Positions 47,097-57,166 of a stretch of DNA of 64,000 nucleotides are shown here, in pieces. Source of the stretch: Nostoc sp. UHCC 0926 (GTDB taxonomy: Bacteria; Cyanobacteriota; Cyanobacteriia; Cyanobacteriales; Nostocaceae). A program made the translations under genes and the position numbers. Every line of letters begins with the position of its first letter. The first letter of the stretch is position 1. The stretch lies in the NCBI RefSeq assembly GCF_028623165.1, contig NZ_CP117768.1, positions 4,092,001 to 4,156,000 on the forward strand. The letters are read 5' to 3'. The notes beneath the pieces were generated by a model that was not told the origin of the DNA, did not search any database, and worked only from the letters and a program-made list of their open reading frames with translations.

Positions 47097-48131
47097 TTAA
47101 TCCTGAGTGCACCATTGTAAAATAGTCTTCAATCTAGCAGTATAAGTGTTTGATTCTTTAACTAGAAACTGGATGCCTAGTTTCCTCATTTGCTCTCTTT
47201 CTATTGGATGATCCAAGAGCCACTTACATTTATTTGCTAGGTCTTCAGCTGAAGAGAAGAATCCATATTCGGGATAGCCGGACAAAATTTTCCGATGTTC
47301 CGAGGTATCCTCGTAAATACCACATCCACCACAGGCAGCTATTTCAAATGTTCTCATAGTTGACTCATCTTTATTACGTTTTCTAACAATACCCAGGGTT
47401 AGCCTTGAGCAATAGGTTGCGAGACGAAATTTATCGCTTAGGACTATTGGATTCACTGCCCAATTTTTTAGAGGTATTCCCTCCCATAAGCCTCCATAAA
47501 TTTTCAGCTTCCAATTTTTCAAGAGTGTAAGAGCATTTAGATAAATAAGTCTTTCAGAGTCTCCAGTACCAATGAATGCAACATCAGCATCAAAGAACTC
47601 TTTCTGTTCGGAAGTTACTTCTTCTGGCGGGTAGTGTATATAAGGATCAAAGCCAAATGGCAAAAATTTTACGCAATTAACACCATGTTGATTTAACTGT
47701 AGTAATATTTGTGACTTAGTGCTAGCAACTAAATCATAACTTTTGAGATTTTCAATATATGTACGACTGTAATGAAATCGGTTCCACGGATAGTCAGTCA
47801 AATAATTAACGGTTTTAGCATTAACTGCTTTACATATATTAAATACATCTTTACTAAGAGGAAATACTCCCACTACAAGCACTATATCTGGTTTCTGTTT
47901 TTGAATTAGATGTACGACTTTACGATTTAGCTGCATCCATTCAAGCGGGCGTTTCCCTAAAACTTTAAAAATAAGCCTTCCCCATAATGATTTCATAGAG
48001 GGGGCATAACTAAGCCAATGATTATCTACTGTCTCCACACAGCAGTTAAGATTATTAGCTGCTCGAAGTAATATTTCCCCAATTTGTCCAGGACTTGAAG
48101 TATTACCAATAAGAAGTAGTTGTGTACTCAC
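47097..48131 (-). CDS. Glycosyltransferase (CgeB/DUF3880-like)
   Basis: A 344-residue protein with the N-terminal fold QLLLIGNTSSPGQIGEILLR, PDIVLVVGVFPLSK, YLTDYPWNRFHYSRTYIENL, KFLPFGFDPYIHYP, and the C-terminal RTFEIAACGGCGIYEDTSEH plus FFSSAEDLANKCKWLLDHP that mark CgeB-like GT-B enzymes. It overlaps the preceding methyltransferase by four bases. Members are found in spore-coat and exopolysaccharide loci; donor and acceptor not known. Confidence 0.82.
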   Translation of the reverse strand: MSTQLLLIGNTSSPGQIGEILLRAANNLNCCVETVDNHWLSYAPSMKSLWGRLIFKVLGKRPLEWMQLNRKVVHLIQKQKPDIVLVVGVFPLSKDVFNICKAVNAKTVNYLTDYPWNRFHYSRTYIENLKSYDLVASTKSQILLQLNQHGVNCVKFLPFGFDPYIHYPPEEVTSEQKEFFDADVAFIGTGDSERLIYLNALTLLKNWKLKIYGGLWEGIPLKNWAVNPIVLSDKFRLATYCSRLTLGIVRKRNKDESTMRTFEIAACGGCGIYEDTSEHRKILSGYPEYGFFSSAEDLANKCKWLLDHPIEREQMRKLGIQFLVKESNTYTARLKTILQWCTQD

Positions 48132-48763
48132 TTAGATGCCTCAATACAAAGGGATTCTTCCAGCCGATCTCGAACTTTATATAAATCTGGATTTATATCT
48201 TTGTTAAAATCCAATCTGTCAACCTTTGTAAATCCAATTTCTAAGAGTAAATCTCTTAAACTCCAATAGTCATAAATATAGTAGTGGTTTTGTCCTTTTC
48301 TACTATCAACTAAATATGCACCTGCTACCTCAAATAAAAAGCGATCATGAGCAACTTTTTCTGCCGAACTAACTGTCTCTAGATAATATTTTGCATGAAA
48401 TACAAGATCGGGAACAACAATTCTTAACTTTCCTTCTGAAGACAAGATCCTCTTACATTCTTTCAAAAGATAGATAGCCTTTTCAAGAGGTAAATGCTCT
48501 AAAAAATGAGATGAGAAAACTTCTTCAACAGACGAACTAGGATACTTTTTTAATTCCTTAAAAGCATCATTTAAAATGACATTTTTAGGCCACTTTCGGT
48601 CTAATTTTTGCTGATCAATAATATGTAATAGATACAACAAGTTTTTTAGCCCAGGAATTCTTTGCACAAAAACAGATGGAGAGTTATCTATGTTAATAAA
48701 TCCTTCTAAAATTTTAGTGCCACATCCTAGATTAATTCTCACTGGTGATTTGATTTTGTCCAT
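48128..48763 (-). CDS. Class I SAM-dependent methyltransferase
   Basis: A 211-residue protein: PVRINLGCGTKILEGFINID near the N-terminus, VEEVFSSHFLEHLPLEKAIY, and KLRIVVPDLVFHAKYYLETV. The predicted-SAM-methyltransferase family with the LGCGT..GFINID start is common in glycan clusters. Start and stop overlap its downstream neighbour (ATGA type), indicating coupling. Substrate unknown. Confidence 0.83.
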   Translation of the reverse strand: MDKIKSPVRINLGCGTKILEGFINIDNSPSVFVQRIPGLKNLLYLLHIIDQQKLDRKWPKNVILNDAFKELKKYPSSSVEEVFSSHFLEHLPLEKAIYLLKECKRILSSEGKLRIVVPDLVFHAKYYLETVSSAEKVAHDRFLFEVAGAYLVDSRKGQNHYYIYDYWSLRDLLLEIGFTKVDRLDFNKDINPDLYKVRDRLEESLCIEASK

Positions 48764-48804
48764 AGTTTACTATAATAGCTTATTAGAGTTGATATCTTAT
48801 ATTA

Positions 48805-50016
48805 TTATTTAATAGATTCATTAATATGTGGCAAACTTGCCTGCAAGATACAATTTTTTCTCAGCAAATTGTAAATTTTATGAGCCAGTTGATTAGGGTG
48901 AGGAAAATCTAATTTTTTTAATGAATAATTCTCTTTTTTAAGGGTAATATCTAAAATACATTTTGATAATTTTAAAGCATCTCTATGTGGAAAAATTTCT
49001 CCATATTGGCGACTTTTAATTAAGTCTTTCCCTGAACCAACCCGATCACTTAGAATTACCTTTAATCCAAACTGGAGAGCTTCGTTGACGACTAATCCCC
49101 ATGTTTCTCCATTCTTAGATGGTAAAATCAAAGCGTCAGCTATTGCATAGTATTTACCTAACTCTGACTGATTCTTGAAGCCAAAAAAGATTGCTCTTGC
49201 TCCCAATTCTTCCTTGCTCAATTTATCAAACTGAATACACATTTCTCCTTCCCCAACTACTAGCAACCATAGATTGTTTTTTACTACAATAGGTAGTAAA
49301 TTAAGAGCCTCTGGAATTAATAACGGGTCTTTTGGGGGGAAAATCTTCCCGCAATACATAAGTACCTGATCTGTCTTTCCAATCCCCATTTTATCTCGTA
49401 AAGTTTCTCTCTGTGGTAGCCAAAAGTCCACCTGTTTTTGAAAAAACTCTATATCAATGGCGTAGTGAGCTAATGTCATACGACTCTTATCTACTCCCAT
49501 CCGCAAATAATGATTGATGGAATTTGTTCCAATAGGGAAAAAATGATTAAATTGACGATAGTAAAAAGACAAGAATAATTGACGTATTTTGTCCTTAATA
49601 TAAGAACGTGATAATGCCTCATCTGTTGTTTCTGCTCTAAGCATTAACTTGTGTCCAGCTAGATATAGCAACAAAGTACTAGCGGTAATAAAAGTAGGTG
49701 AATAAGCAAAAATCAGTACAGCATCAGGTTGATAGCGATTAATAGCAGTAAAAGCTTTAGCCGCTAATCTGATACCTCTCAAGCCTTTTAAATCTTCCAA
49801 ATAATTGTGAGATAAAAACTCGTGTTCAAAACCTGCTGTTGGCTGACAATCCCATTGGAAGACTACGCCAAAGTTAGGATCTTCCCTTGGTATTACACCA
49901 TGATTACAACCAAAAAATACTTTTAATTGTAAATTTGGTTGCTGTGCTAACTCACGAAATACAGGTGCAAAATACTGAACTGGATGAGTAAGGAGAATTG
50001 CCAGTTTTATTAACAT
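48805..50016 (-). CDS. Glycosyltransferase family 4
   Basis: A 403-residue GT-B enzyme: KLAILLTHPVQYFAPVFREL at the start, PDAVLIFAYSPTF, VLMYCGKIFPPKDPLLIPEA at the hinge, ALILPSKNGETWGLVVNEAL (E-x7-E) and VILSDRVGSGKDLI in the donor domain. It is the first of the minus-strand assembly genes downstream of the Wzc-like kinase, 267 bases away. Donor unknown. Confidence 0.88.
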   Translation of the reverse strand: MLIKLAILLTHPVQYFAPVFRELAQQPNLQLKVFFGCNHGVIPREDPNFGVVFQWDCQPTAGFEHEFLSHNYLEDLKGLRGIRLAAKAFTAINRYQPDAVLIFAYSPTFITASTLLLYLAGHKLMLRAETTDEALSRSYIKDKIRQLFLSFYYRQFNHFFPIGTNSINHYLRMGVDKSRMTLAHYAIDIEFFQKQVDFWLPQRETLRDKMGIGKTDQVLMYCGKIFPPKDPLLIPEALNLLPIVVKNNLWLLVVGEGEMCIQFDKLSKEELGARAIFFGFKNQSELGKYYAIADALILPSKNGETWGLVVNEALQFGLKVILSDRVGSGKDLIKSRQYGEIFPHRDALKLSKCILDITLKKENYSLKKLDFPHPNQLAHKIYNLLRKNCILQASLPHINESIK

Positions 50017-50282
50017 TTTATTTACTTTATCCAGTATCTTTTCTTTTAGGGGTTCTAAATTACTTTTATAAAAAATTAAGTAGTTTAGAAGTTAAAATCT
50101 GGTGTTTGTTGAACACCATTGGCATATTTCAAAAAGTAAACAAGAATTCTCTATGAATATTAAAATTCATGATCGAATTCCTAAATCATCCACATTAACT
50201 TCATATTGCGCCTATAACTTTACACAACCTAAATCTGGAACCACCTCAGAAAAAACACTGATTTACCCAAATTATTAACCAG
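50017..50282. other. Spacer downstream of the Wzc-like gene
   Basis: About 265 AT-rich bases between the kinase stop and the start of the GT4 gene. I see no gene; a promoter or a transcript-end site for the kinase is likely but not readable with confidence. Confidence 0.3.
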
Positions 50283-52502
50283 TTAAAGCAGTCTTAATCC
50301 AGTGATTCTACTTAAGTTAGACTTAATCTTATCTTTCTTCCTTGAATTATTCTCTCCAGTATTTGTATTGGAGAAGTAGTAGCTGTAGTCATTATGATCA
50401 GTAGTCACACAATTCACTACCATTCCCAACACTGTCACACGCGAATGTTCTAATAGTGCCTTTGTAGTCTTAGCCGTATCAGAATTAACTACACCAGGAC
50501 GTGTAACTAGCAAGATTCCATCTGCCATTTTGCCTATAATCGAAGCATCTGCCAGAAGGCTTAAAGGTGGAGTGTCAATAATCACGCAGTCATAATCTTG
50601 GGCAGCTTGTTGCAGTAACCCATTCATCCGCTGTGAGTCTAGTAGTGCAACAGGGTTGGGCGGTATGGTGCCAGAACTGAGCAATTCTAGATTTATCACC
50701 ACTTCCTTGGCAGCTTCTGCTAACGTAGCCTGCCCCACTAAAACATTACTTAACCCCATTAAGTTAGATTGCTGCCACATTTCGTGTTGACGAGGGCGAC
50801 GCATATCTGCATCAATCAATAGCACTCGCCGTCCCATCTGGGCAGTAGCAACTGCTAAGTTAGCTGCCACAAAAGACTTGCCCTCATGCATCACAGAACT
50901 GCTAACCACAATCACGTTCAGTTCCTTATCAGAAAGGGTAAAACCCAGGTTAGTCTGGAGCATTTCAAAGGCTGCATTAACTGATGAATAAGGGTTATTG
51001 AGTACCACTAATTCGGTTGTACTCTCACCACGAGCCAGTCTAGCTTTTTGATCAAAAACCGGAATTGTACCCAACAAGGGATAGTCCAATAACTGTTGGG
51101 CTTCTTCTGCTGTCTTCACAGACTTGTCTACAGCTTCTAGTAATAAAGCTGCTCCAATAGCTAAGAAGAATCCTAAAAATCCCCCTAGTGCCAAATTCAA
51201 GCTAATACGAGGAGAAATTTTCTTCTTAGGAACTAAAGCCTCAGAAACAATTGTGGCGTTGCCTACATTTTGGTTCTCTACTAATTCGACTTCTTGCAAT
51301 CTTTTCAGTATTTGTTCATAGGTTATTTGTGCTACTTGTAGCTGTCGTTTTAGCTGTAGCTGTTGTTGTTCCAGTTTGGGTAGGCTTCTGAGACGTGCTT
51401 GATAATGTACAAATTCCTTCATCAACACACCAACTTGATTCTCCAATCCCAACCGTTCTACTTCCACTTGCACCAAATTAGCAGTTAGAGTCTGCTTGAG
51501 TTCTCCTATTTGTAAATCTTGCTCTGGGATAGGCTGTGAACTACCCAGAGTTTGGGTCACTCTTCCTTCTAGCTGCTTTTTGAGAGCTTGTTCTTTACTT
51601 AGCAAATTAGTAATGACTGGGTGTTCATCGGTAAATTGTGACCTCTCCACTGCTAACTGGTCTTGAACCTTCTGATATTCTGATAGCACTTGTTGTACTG
51701 CTTTGGATTGACTTAAGCTGGTGAGTGCCATAGCCTGCCGTGTGTTCAATGCTAATTGATTTTGGAAAGCACTAGAACGGCTCTTAGCATCAACCAACTG
51801 CGCGCGTAGTTGGGTTATCTGGCTGGATAAATCATTCAGCCTTTTGACTCCTTGTATAGCTTCTTCTTCTAGGGAAATAACCTCGTATTTTTCTTTAAAC
51901 TGACGCAGTCCTGCTTCCGCCTCTGTGACTTTTGCCTCGATTAGAGGTAATTGCTTGCTTAAAAATTTCCGTGCTGCTGTGGCTTCGGAACGGTTAATCC
52001 GAACATTATTTTCCAGATAAGCACTCATCAATGTATTGACGATAGCTGTGGCTTCTTGACGATTAGCACTACGGTAAGAAAGTTGTAAAATATCCGTCCC
52101 TCGGATACTCTTGATTTTCAAGTTAGGCAGAAAATTATCTATTGCTAATGGTTGTCCCAGATTATCCTTGAGCTGCAACTTAGCAATAGTTTTTTGACTC
52201 AGGGGGTAGGAGCGAATGATTTCGGCTTCAGTTTCCAAAGGGTTAGAGAGACTTGTTACTCCACTGAGTTGTCCCAGTTGTCCCACCTGCTCACTTGCAC
52301 CTGTAAGGGAAGATACACTACTTTGCTTATTAAAAAGGAGTTTGCCCTCGGCTTCATAAATTGGTTTTTGACTAAAAGTAACCAACACTGTGACTCCTAA
52401 GACCGACCCCATAATGGTTATTATCAGTAACCAACGTCTTTTTACAGTCAGCCAATAGTGTTGAAAATTAATCAGGTCTTGCTCGTTTTGATGAGAAGGC
52501 AT
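50283..52502 (-). CDS. Polysaccharide co-polymerase/BY-kinase (Wzc-like)
   Basis: A 739-residue membrane protein. Wzz domain with two membrane helices (WLLIITIMGSVLGVTVLVTF near residue 30; LALGGFLGFFLAIGAALLLE near 440) enclosing a long coiled-coil periplasmic region. The C-terminal kinase has Walker A (VMHEGKSFVAANLAVA), Walker A' (VLLIDADMRRPR) and Walker B (CVIIDTPPLS). The tyrosine tail is short (DYSYYF). It controls chain length and export of the polysaccharide by cycling autophosphorylation. No Wza or cognate phosphatase is in the window. Confidence 0.93.
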   Translation of the reverse strand: MPSHQNEQDLINFQHYWLTVKRRWLLIITIMGSVLGVTVLVTFSQKPIYEAEGKLLFNKQSSVSSLTGASEQVGQLGQLSGVTSLSNPLETEAEIIRSYPLSQKTIAKLQLKDNLGQPLAIDNFLPNLKIKSIRGTDILQLSYRSANRQEATAIVNTLMSAYLENNVRINRSEATAARKFLSKQLPLIEAKVTEAEAGLRQFKEKYEVISLEEEAIQGVKRLNDLSSQITQLRAQLVDAKSRSSAFQNQLALNTRQAMALTSLSQSKAVQQVLSEYQKVQDQLAVERSQFTDEHPVITNLLSKEQALKKQLEGRVTQTLGSSQPIPEQDLQIGELKQTLTANLVQVEVERLGLENQVGVLMKEFVHYQARLRSLPKLEQQQLQLKRQLQVAQITYEQILKRLQEVELVENQNVGNATIVSEALVPKKKISPRISLNLALGGFLGFFLAIGAALLLEAVDKSVKTAEEAQQLLDYPLLGTIPVFDQKARLARGESTTELVVLNNPYSSVNAAFEMLQTNLGFTLSDKELNVIVVSSSVMHEGKSFVAANLAVATAQMGRRVLLIDADMRRPRQHEMWQQSNLMGLSNVLVGQATLAEAAKEVVINLELLSSGTIPPNPVALLDSQRMNGLLQQAAQDYDCVIIDTPPLSLLADASIIGKMADGILLVTRPGVVNSDTAKTTKALLEHSRVTVLGMVVNCVTTDHNDYSYYFSNTNTGENNSRKKDKIKSNLSRITGLRLL

Positions 52503-53890
52503 AATTCACCTAATACTCTACATATGGAAACTGTTAAACATTTAGTTGGCTCATTTGTACTGATATAAAGCAGTTCTCGTTTGCATAAAGTAGATTTTTC
52601 AACCTTACCCCTAACCCTCTCCTTGCCAAGGAGAGGGAAGTGTTTGTCTCAGCAAATTCAGGATGACGTTCCGACTGTATTGCACCGAAGTGAGAACTGA
52701 ATATAGAGCAAAGAAGTAGAACAGGAGAGGTGATATAAGTGGATGGGTGTAAATAAATATAATATGGACTGTCAATTGCGTTCGCTACGCAAACGCAATG
52801 ACATATTACGTTTAATTATGCCTACCTACTTATCAACTGGTCTAATGTTCTCTAAAATTGCTCCTTATTGATTGCAACTCGATCTGAATAATCCATAAAG
52901 ATTTAGTTAAAGATTATCAAGGTTTTTCTGTGAAAAAACCTACGTATTTTTACGGTTTTTTCTTGATTATACTACTTAAATTTCAATGTATAATTTACCA
53001 TAAACACTGGTAATGTATTTACTCAAAAAATATTTTAGCGACGCCGATAGCGAAGCGTTAGCGAGTCTTGTCTGCGACACGCTACGCGAACGAGCGTCAT
53101 AGCCCGCACTTCTCTACGAGATGTTCTTGCTAGCTTGCTTCTAGGGGTACGGCATGGTTCATTGGTATCAACTTAAGCTCAAATGCATGTCCCACAGGCG
53201 TTTTACCCCCCTTAATCCCCCCGATGGATTGGGGGGAAACAGGAAATTTAGTTCCCTCCCCAATCCATCGGGGAGGGTTAGGGTGGGGTGACGCGGATCG
53301 TGCGTGATGGGAAGCCAGAGAACTGAATATCACGTCTTGACAAGGGTTTCACGTTAAGTTGACACGCATGGGCATGGTTGGACTACTTCGGCTGCACTCA
53401 GTACAAGTGCGCTCACCAGCCGCTCAGTGACCACCGCCCCAAGTAAATCAATAAATATATAGTGATAAATGAACAACAAATTTCGTCATAAGCTTTTTAC
53501 AGCAAGGTTTAGCGGAATTGAATTATCATCTGATTTTATGTCTCTCCAGATGTACGGAGCTTTTTCAAAAATAAAATACTATTTGTATATAAATTCAAAT
53601 ATTTACGTAATTTCTACATGGTTGGATAGCTAAAATAAGGATTAAAAATAAAGGGCTAATAAAGATATGGTAAAACACACAATATGACTCTTTTGATTAA
53701 GCTCACGAAACTTGGTTTTTTTAGTAAAGCCAGGCTTTTGTTTTCGATTGCTTATCATTTAGTTTGCTGACGGGTTGGAAATATTTTTAACTATTGAAAT
53801 CTCACATTAAAATTTCAGTGTAATTATTGCTTGCGTTCAATTTCGTTATATCTATGCTGTAATTTTTCTAATTTGTACTAATCTCCGCAA
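52503..53890. repeat. Repeat-rich intergenic region between divergent EPS genes
   Basis: A 1.4-kb gap between the divergent Wzc-like and sugar-transferase genes. It holds an 11-bp inverted repeat (52615-52637), an ATTGCGTT...AACGCAAT palindrome near 52776-52800, a GACGC/TACGC-type repeat at 53040-53100 and a 16-bp stem hairpin (53219-53234 with 53258-53273). The last 500 bases are AT-rich and presumably carry the promoter of the sugar transferase. Short open frames (for example 53469 onward, MNNKFRHKLFTARFSG) have no recognisable family. Confidence 0.6.
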
Positions 53891-55300
53891 ATGACTATTA
53901 CTCTTGCTATTGGCAAAAAAACCAAGAAATTCTCTCAGACAGATAATCTCCTCTGTGTATTACTGTTATTAGGGGATATAGTGGGTTTATTGTTGAGTTT
54001 GTCTCTCTCTTTATGGTTACGATTGAATCAAAATCTGAATAGTTTTGACCCTTTAATTTATTTATTTTTTTTCCTAGTTCTCGCAGGGCTGTATTTAGCA
54101 GATACTTACCATCCAGATACCCAAATAGCAGGGTTACGCGCTCCATTCCGCATTTTGATTAGTAATGTTGTTGTTGGTAGCATTATTGCGGCTCTCATTT
54201 ACTTTACTGGTGTTTGGGGGAAAGATTTGGTCTTGAAACGAGGAATTTTGCTCCTCAGCTTAGGCATATTTACCATCTGGGCTATGGCATCAAGAATATG
54301 GGCAGCCAAGTGGGTGCGATCGCAAGATCAACACAGCCGTTGGCTAATTTTGGGTGCAGGTAAAAAAGCCATTTTATTTAGCAAAACTTTTCTAGAACAC
54401 AGTTCATTAGGGCGCTTGGTTGTTCTAGCAACAGCAGAGCCAAACACCAATGAGTTAGCAAAAAGTAATCGAGTTTTTGTGGGGAGCCTCAATGACTTAC
54501 CCCAATGGAGTCAACAACCTTGGTCAGGGGTAGTAGTAACAACCCCAATGGAATTATCTGGTGCAGAGATACAGCAGTTGATGCAGTTACGTTTATCTGG
54601 TGTCTCCATCTACGGGATTCCCGATATTTGTGAAACCTTGTGGCACAAACTTCCCTCATTTCTGCTTCAGGATAACTGGCTGGCTTTTGGTGCTGGTTTT
54701 AATTTAGCGGGTGACAGCATTAGTCAAAAGCTCAAGCGGTTATTAGACATTATTCTGGCATGGTCATTATTTCTGTTTTTATCTCCACTGATGTTGTTAG
54801 TAGTACTAGCAATTAAGTTAGATAGTCCAGGCCCAGTGTTATACACACAGATGCGGACTGGTTTGGAAGGAAAGCCCTTTAGAGTTTACAAATTTCGTTC
54901 CATGTATCAGGATGCCGAAAAACGGGGAGTGCAGTGGGCGAACGAACGAGATCCTCGGATTACTAGATTCGGACGCTGGTTACGCCTGACTAGAATCGAT
55001 GAACTACCACAGATTTTAAACGTTCTCTGGGGAGAAATGAGCCTCATTGGCCCCCGTCCAGAACGGCCAGAATTTGATATCAAGCTGCGACAAGAAATTC
55101 CCTACTATGACTTACGTTATGTCATCAAACCCGGAATCACAGGCTGGGCGCAGGTAATGTATCCCTACGGCGCATCAGTAGAAGATGCTTACGAGAAATT
55201 AGCTTACGACCTCTACTACATCAAAAATTATTCCCTAGCTTTGGATTTAGCGATCATCTTCAAAACCATTCGGGTAGTATTACTGGGTAAAGGCAGATGA
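53891..55300 (+). CDS. Undecaprenyl-phosphate sugar phosphotransferase (WbaP/HepE-like)
   Basis: A 469-residue polyprenol-phosphate hexose-1-phosphate transferase. Four to five N-terminal membrane helices ([20 protein letters not shown] onward), a CoA-binding-like middle domain ([20 protein letters not shown]), then a fifth helix ([20 protein letters not shown]) and the catalytic domain: [62 protein letters not shown]. It starts repeat-unit synthesis on the lipid carrier. Start overlaps galE by four bases at its end (55297-55300). It runs opposite to the rest of the assembly genes. Confidence 0.94.
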   Translation: MTITLAIGKKTKKFSQTDNLLCVLLLLGDIVGLLLSLSLSLWLRLNQNLNSFDPLIYLFFFLVLAGLYLADTYHPDTQIAGLRAPFRILISNVVVGSIIAALIYFTGVWGKDLVLKRGILLLSLGIFTIWAMASRIWAAKWVRSQDQHSRWLILGAGKKAILFSKTFLEHSSLGRLVVLATAEPNTNELAKSNRVFVGSLNDLPQWSQQPWSGVVVTTPMELSGAEIQQLMQLRLSGVSIYGIPDICETLWHKLPSFLLQDNWLAFGAGFNLAGDSISQKLKRLLDIILAWSLFLFLSPLMLLVVLAIKLDSPGPVLYTQMRTGLEGKPFRVYKFRSMYQDAEKRGVQWANERDPRITRFGRWLRLTRIDELPQILNVLWGEMSLIGPRPERPEFDIKLRQEIPYYDLRYVIKPGITGWAQVMYPYGASVEDAYEKLAYDLYYIKNYSLALDLAIIFKTIRVVLLGKGR

Positions 55301-56301
55301 ATAAAAAAGTCTTAGTTACTGGTGGAGCAGGATACATTGGCTCGCACGTGGTTTGTAAGTTGGGCGAAGCAGGTTACGATGTTGTGGTGTATGACAATTG
55401 TTCTACAGGTTCACCCCAAGCAGTATTGCATGGGGAGTTAATTATTGGTGATTTAAAAGATTTAGAATGTCTCTGTCAGGTATTTTGTCAGCATCAATTT
55501 ACGGCAGTTTTACACTTTGCTGGCAGTCTGAACGTACCCGAATCTGTTTCTCGTCCCCTAGACTATTACGCTAACAATACTCGCAACACTCTGAATTTAC
55601 TTCGTTGTTGCAGCAACATGGGTGTGAACCAAATTATCTTTTCCAGTACAGCAGCTGTCTATGGACAACCAGAAACGAGTCCTGTTACTGAATCTACACC
55701 AGCTGAACCTATTAACCCCTATGGGCGATCAAAACTTTCTTGTGAATGGCTGATTCGTGACTATGCAAGGGCTTCTGATTTACGTTACGTAATTTTACGA
55801 TACTTTAATGTTGCTGGAGCAGAACCTGGTGGGCGATTGGGGCAGATGTCAAAAGGAGCATCTCATTTAATTCGAGTTACGTGTGATGCTGCACTCAAAC
55901 GCAGACTAGGAGTAAAAATTTTTGGTACAGATTTTCCTACACCAGATGGAACGGCAATTAGAGACTACATTCATGTTGAAGACCTAGCAGCAGCACATTT
56001 AGATGCTTTAACCTATCTAAAGCAAGGTAACGAAAGCCAAATTCTCAACTGTGGTTATGGACAAGGATACAGTGTCCGTCAAGTTATCGAACGGGTTAAG
56101 GTTATTTCTGGGGTAGATTTTCCGGTTATTGAAACAGAACGTCGCCCTGGTGATCCTGCTTGTGTGATCGCTGGTGCTGATAAAATCTCTAAATTACTGG
56201 GTTGGCAACCAAAATATAATGACTTAGATCAAATTGTGTACACTACCCTAGCTTGGGAAATGCACCAGAAAGATTTGATGGTGACATCCTCCATACACTG
56301 A
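55297..56301 (+). CDS. galE: UDP-glucose 4-epimerase
   Basis: A 334-residue GalE: VLVTGGAGYIGSHVVCKLGE, the DLKDLE..LHFAGSLNVPESV region, SSTAAVYGQPETSPVTE, and INPYGRSKLSCEWL with the catalytic Tyr-Lys; ILRYFNVAGAEPGGRLGQ is the substrate loop. It interconverts UDP-glucose and UDP-galactose (possibly also the N-acetyl forms) for the polysaccharide. Coupled to the sugar transferase by an ATGA overlap. Confidence 0.94.
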   Translation: MNKKVLVTGGAGYIGSHVVCKLGEAGYDVVVYDNCSTGSPQAVLHGELIIGDLKDLECLCQVFCQHQFTAVLHFAGSLNVPESVSRPLDYYANNTRNTLNLLRCCSNMGVNQIIFSSTAAVYGQPETSPVTESTPAEPINPYGRSKLSCEWLIRDYARASDLRYVILRYFNVAGAEPGGRLGQMSKGASHLIRVTCDAALKRRLGVKIFGTDFPTPDGTAIRDYIHVEDLAAAHLDALTYLKQGNESQILNCGYGQGYSVRQVIERVKVISGVDFPVIETERRPGDPACVIAGADKISKLLGWQPKYNDLDQIVYTTLAWEMHQKDLMVTSSIH

Positions 56302-56322
56302 TTCGGAGTAACGAATCAGTGT
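56295..56322 (+). terminator. Terminator hairpin after galE
   Basis: An 11-bp perfect stem (ACACTGATTCG, 56295-56305; CGAATCAGTGT, 56312-56322) with a GAGTAA loop includes the galE stop codon. An AAAAAGTTTTT tract follows about 10 bases later. A likely end for the sugar-transferase/galE transcript. Confidence 0.55.
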
Positions 56323-56457
56323 CAGTAAACCAAAAAGTTTTTCCTGAAAGGCGATCGCTATTAAGCAAAAAGGAAGCATAAGATGTAATCTAGGAACATC
56401 TAGTTTGATGTTCTTAGTGATACATCATGAGTCCAAGTGCTGTACTAGTCCCATTTA

Positions 56458-56988
56458 TTAATTGTTAACGACTCGTTGTTGATATTCCTGCTCAGTGATC
56501 ATATCGAGAGTGTTCTCTATACGATCTACAAATACGATACCGTCGAGATGATCGGACTCGTGTTGAAAAATCCGAGCGATAAAATCGGTTAATTCTTGCT
56601 TTTGTAAGTTGCCTTGACAGTCAGTGTATTCCACTTCAATAGATTTATACCGAGAAACTAACCCTCTAATTCCTGGAACACTTAAACAACCTTCCCAATC
56701 TTTGACAACTTCAGTTGAATGAGCAATGATTTTGGGATTAATCATGGCAGTAGGTTGCATTTCCGGGGCATTGGGATACCTGGCATTAGGACGGGAAGCC
56801 ACAATAAATAAACGATAGGATTGTGCTACTTGAGGCGCAGCAATCCCCACGCCATTAGCCTTGGCAACAGTGGCGATTAAGTCTTCAATTAATTTTTGGA
56901 TATGCTCATCTTGAATATTCTCAACCCAAGCAGCTTTTTGGCGCAATGTTGGATTGCCTAATTGAATTATTGGCGCTAATTCAGTCAT
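56458..56988 (-). CDS. def: Peptide deformylase
   Basis: A 176-residue deformylase. The three metal-site motifs are present: GVGIAAPQV, EGCLSVPG (cysteine ligand) and QHESDH (HExxH). It removes formyl groups from new proteins. The start at 56988 is chosen because AAAGGAG lies 8 bases upstream and homology begins at MTELAPIIQLGNPTLRQ; the longer frame to 57024 begins inside an AATGCCC short tandem repeat and adds 12 unconserved residues. Confidence 0.95.
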   Translation of the reverse strand: MTELAPIIQLGNPTLRQKAAWVENIQDEHIQKLIEDLIATVAKANGVGIAAPQVAQSYRLFIVASRPNARYPNAPEMQPTAMINPKIIAHSTEVVKDWEGCLSVPGIRGLVSRYKSIEVEYTDCQGNLQKQELTDFIARIFQHESDHLDGIVFVDRIENTLDMITEQEYQQRVVNN

Positions 56989-56999
56989 GATAAAAACTC

Positions 57000-57166
57000 C
57001 TTTTGGTAATGGGGCATTGGGCATTAGGAGTATTCCTAACTCCTAACTCTGCTAATTTTAGATTTTGGTCGCACCTTTGGTGCGCTTCCAGCGCAACTTG
57101 GATTTTAAATTGAAGGAAAAATCTAAAATCTAAAATCTAAAATCCAAAATTGAATAACTCCTAACA
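57000..57166. repeat. Short tandem repeats upstream of def
   Basis: Two repeat types: CATTGGGCATTAGG/GCCC-type units near 57012-57030 and an AAAATCT heptamer run at about 57117-57142. The CCAATGCC-type unit supplies a false start codon for def. Otherwise no gene is present between def and the protease. Confidence 0.6.

Noticed and set aside
53130..53333. 67-codon minus-strand open frame
   Set aside because: It is a translation of dispersed palindromic repeats (SPHPNPPRWIGEG-type), not a gene.
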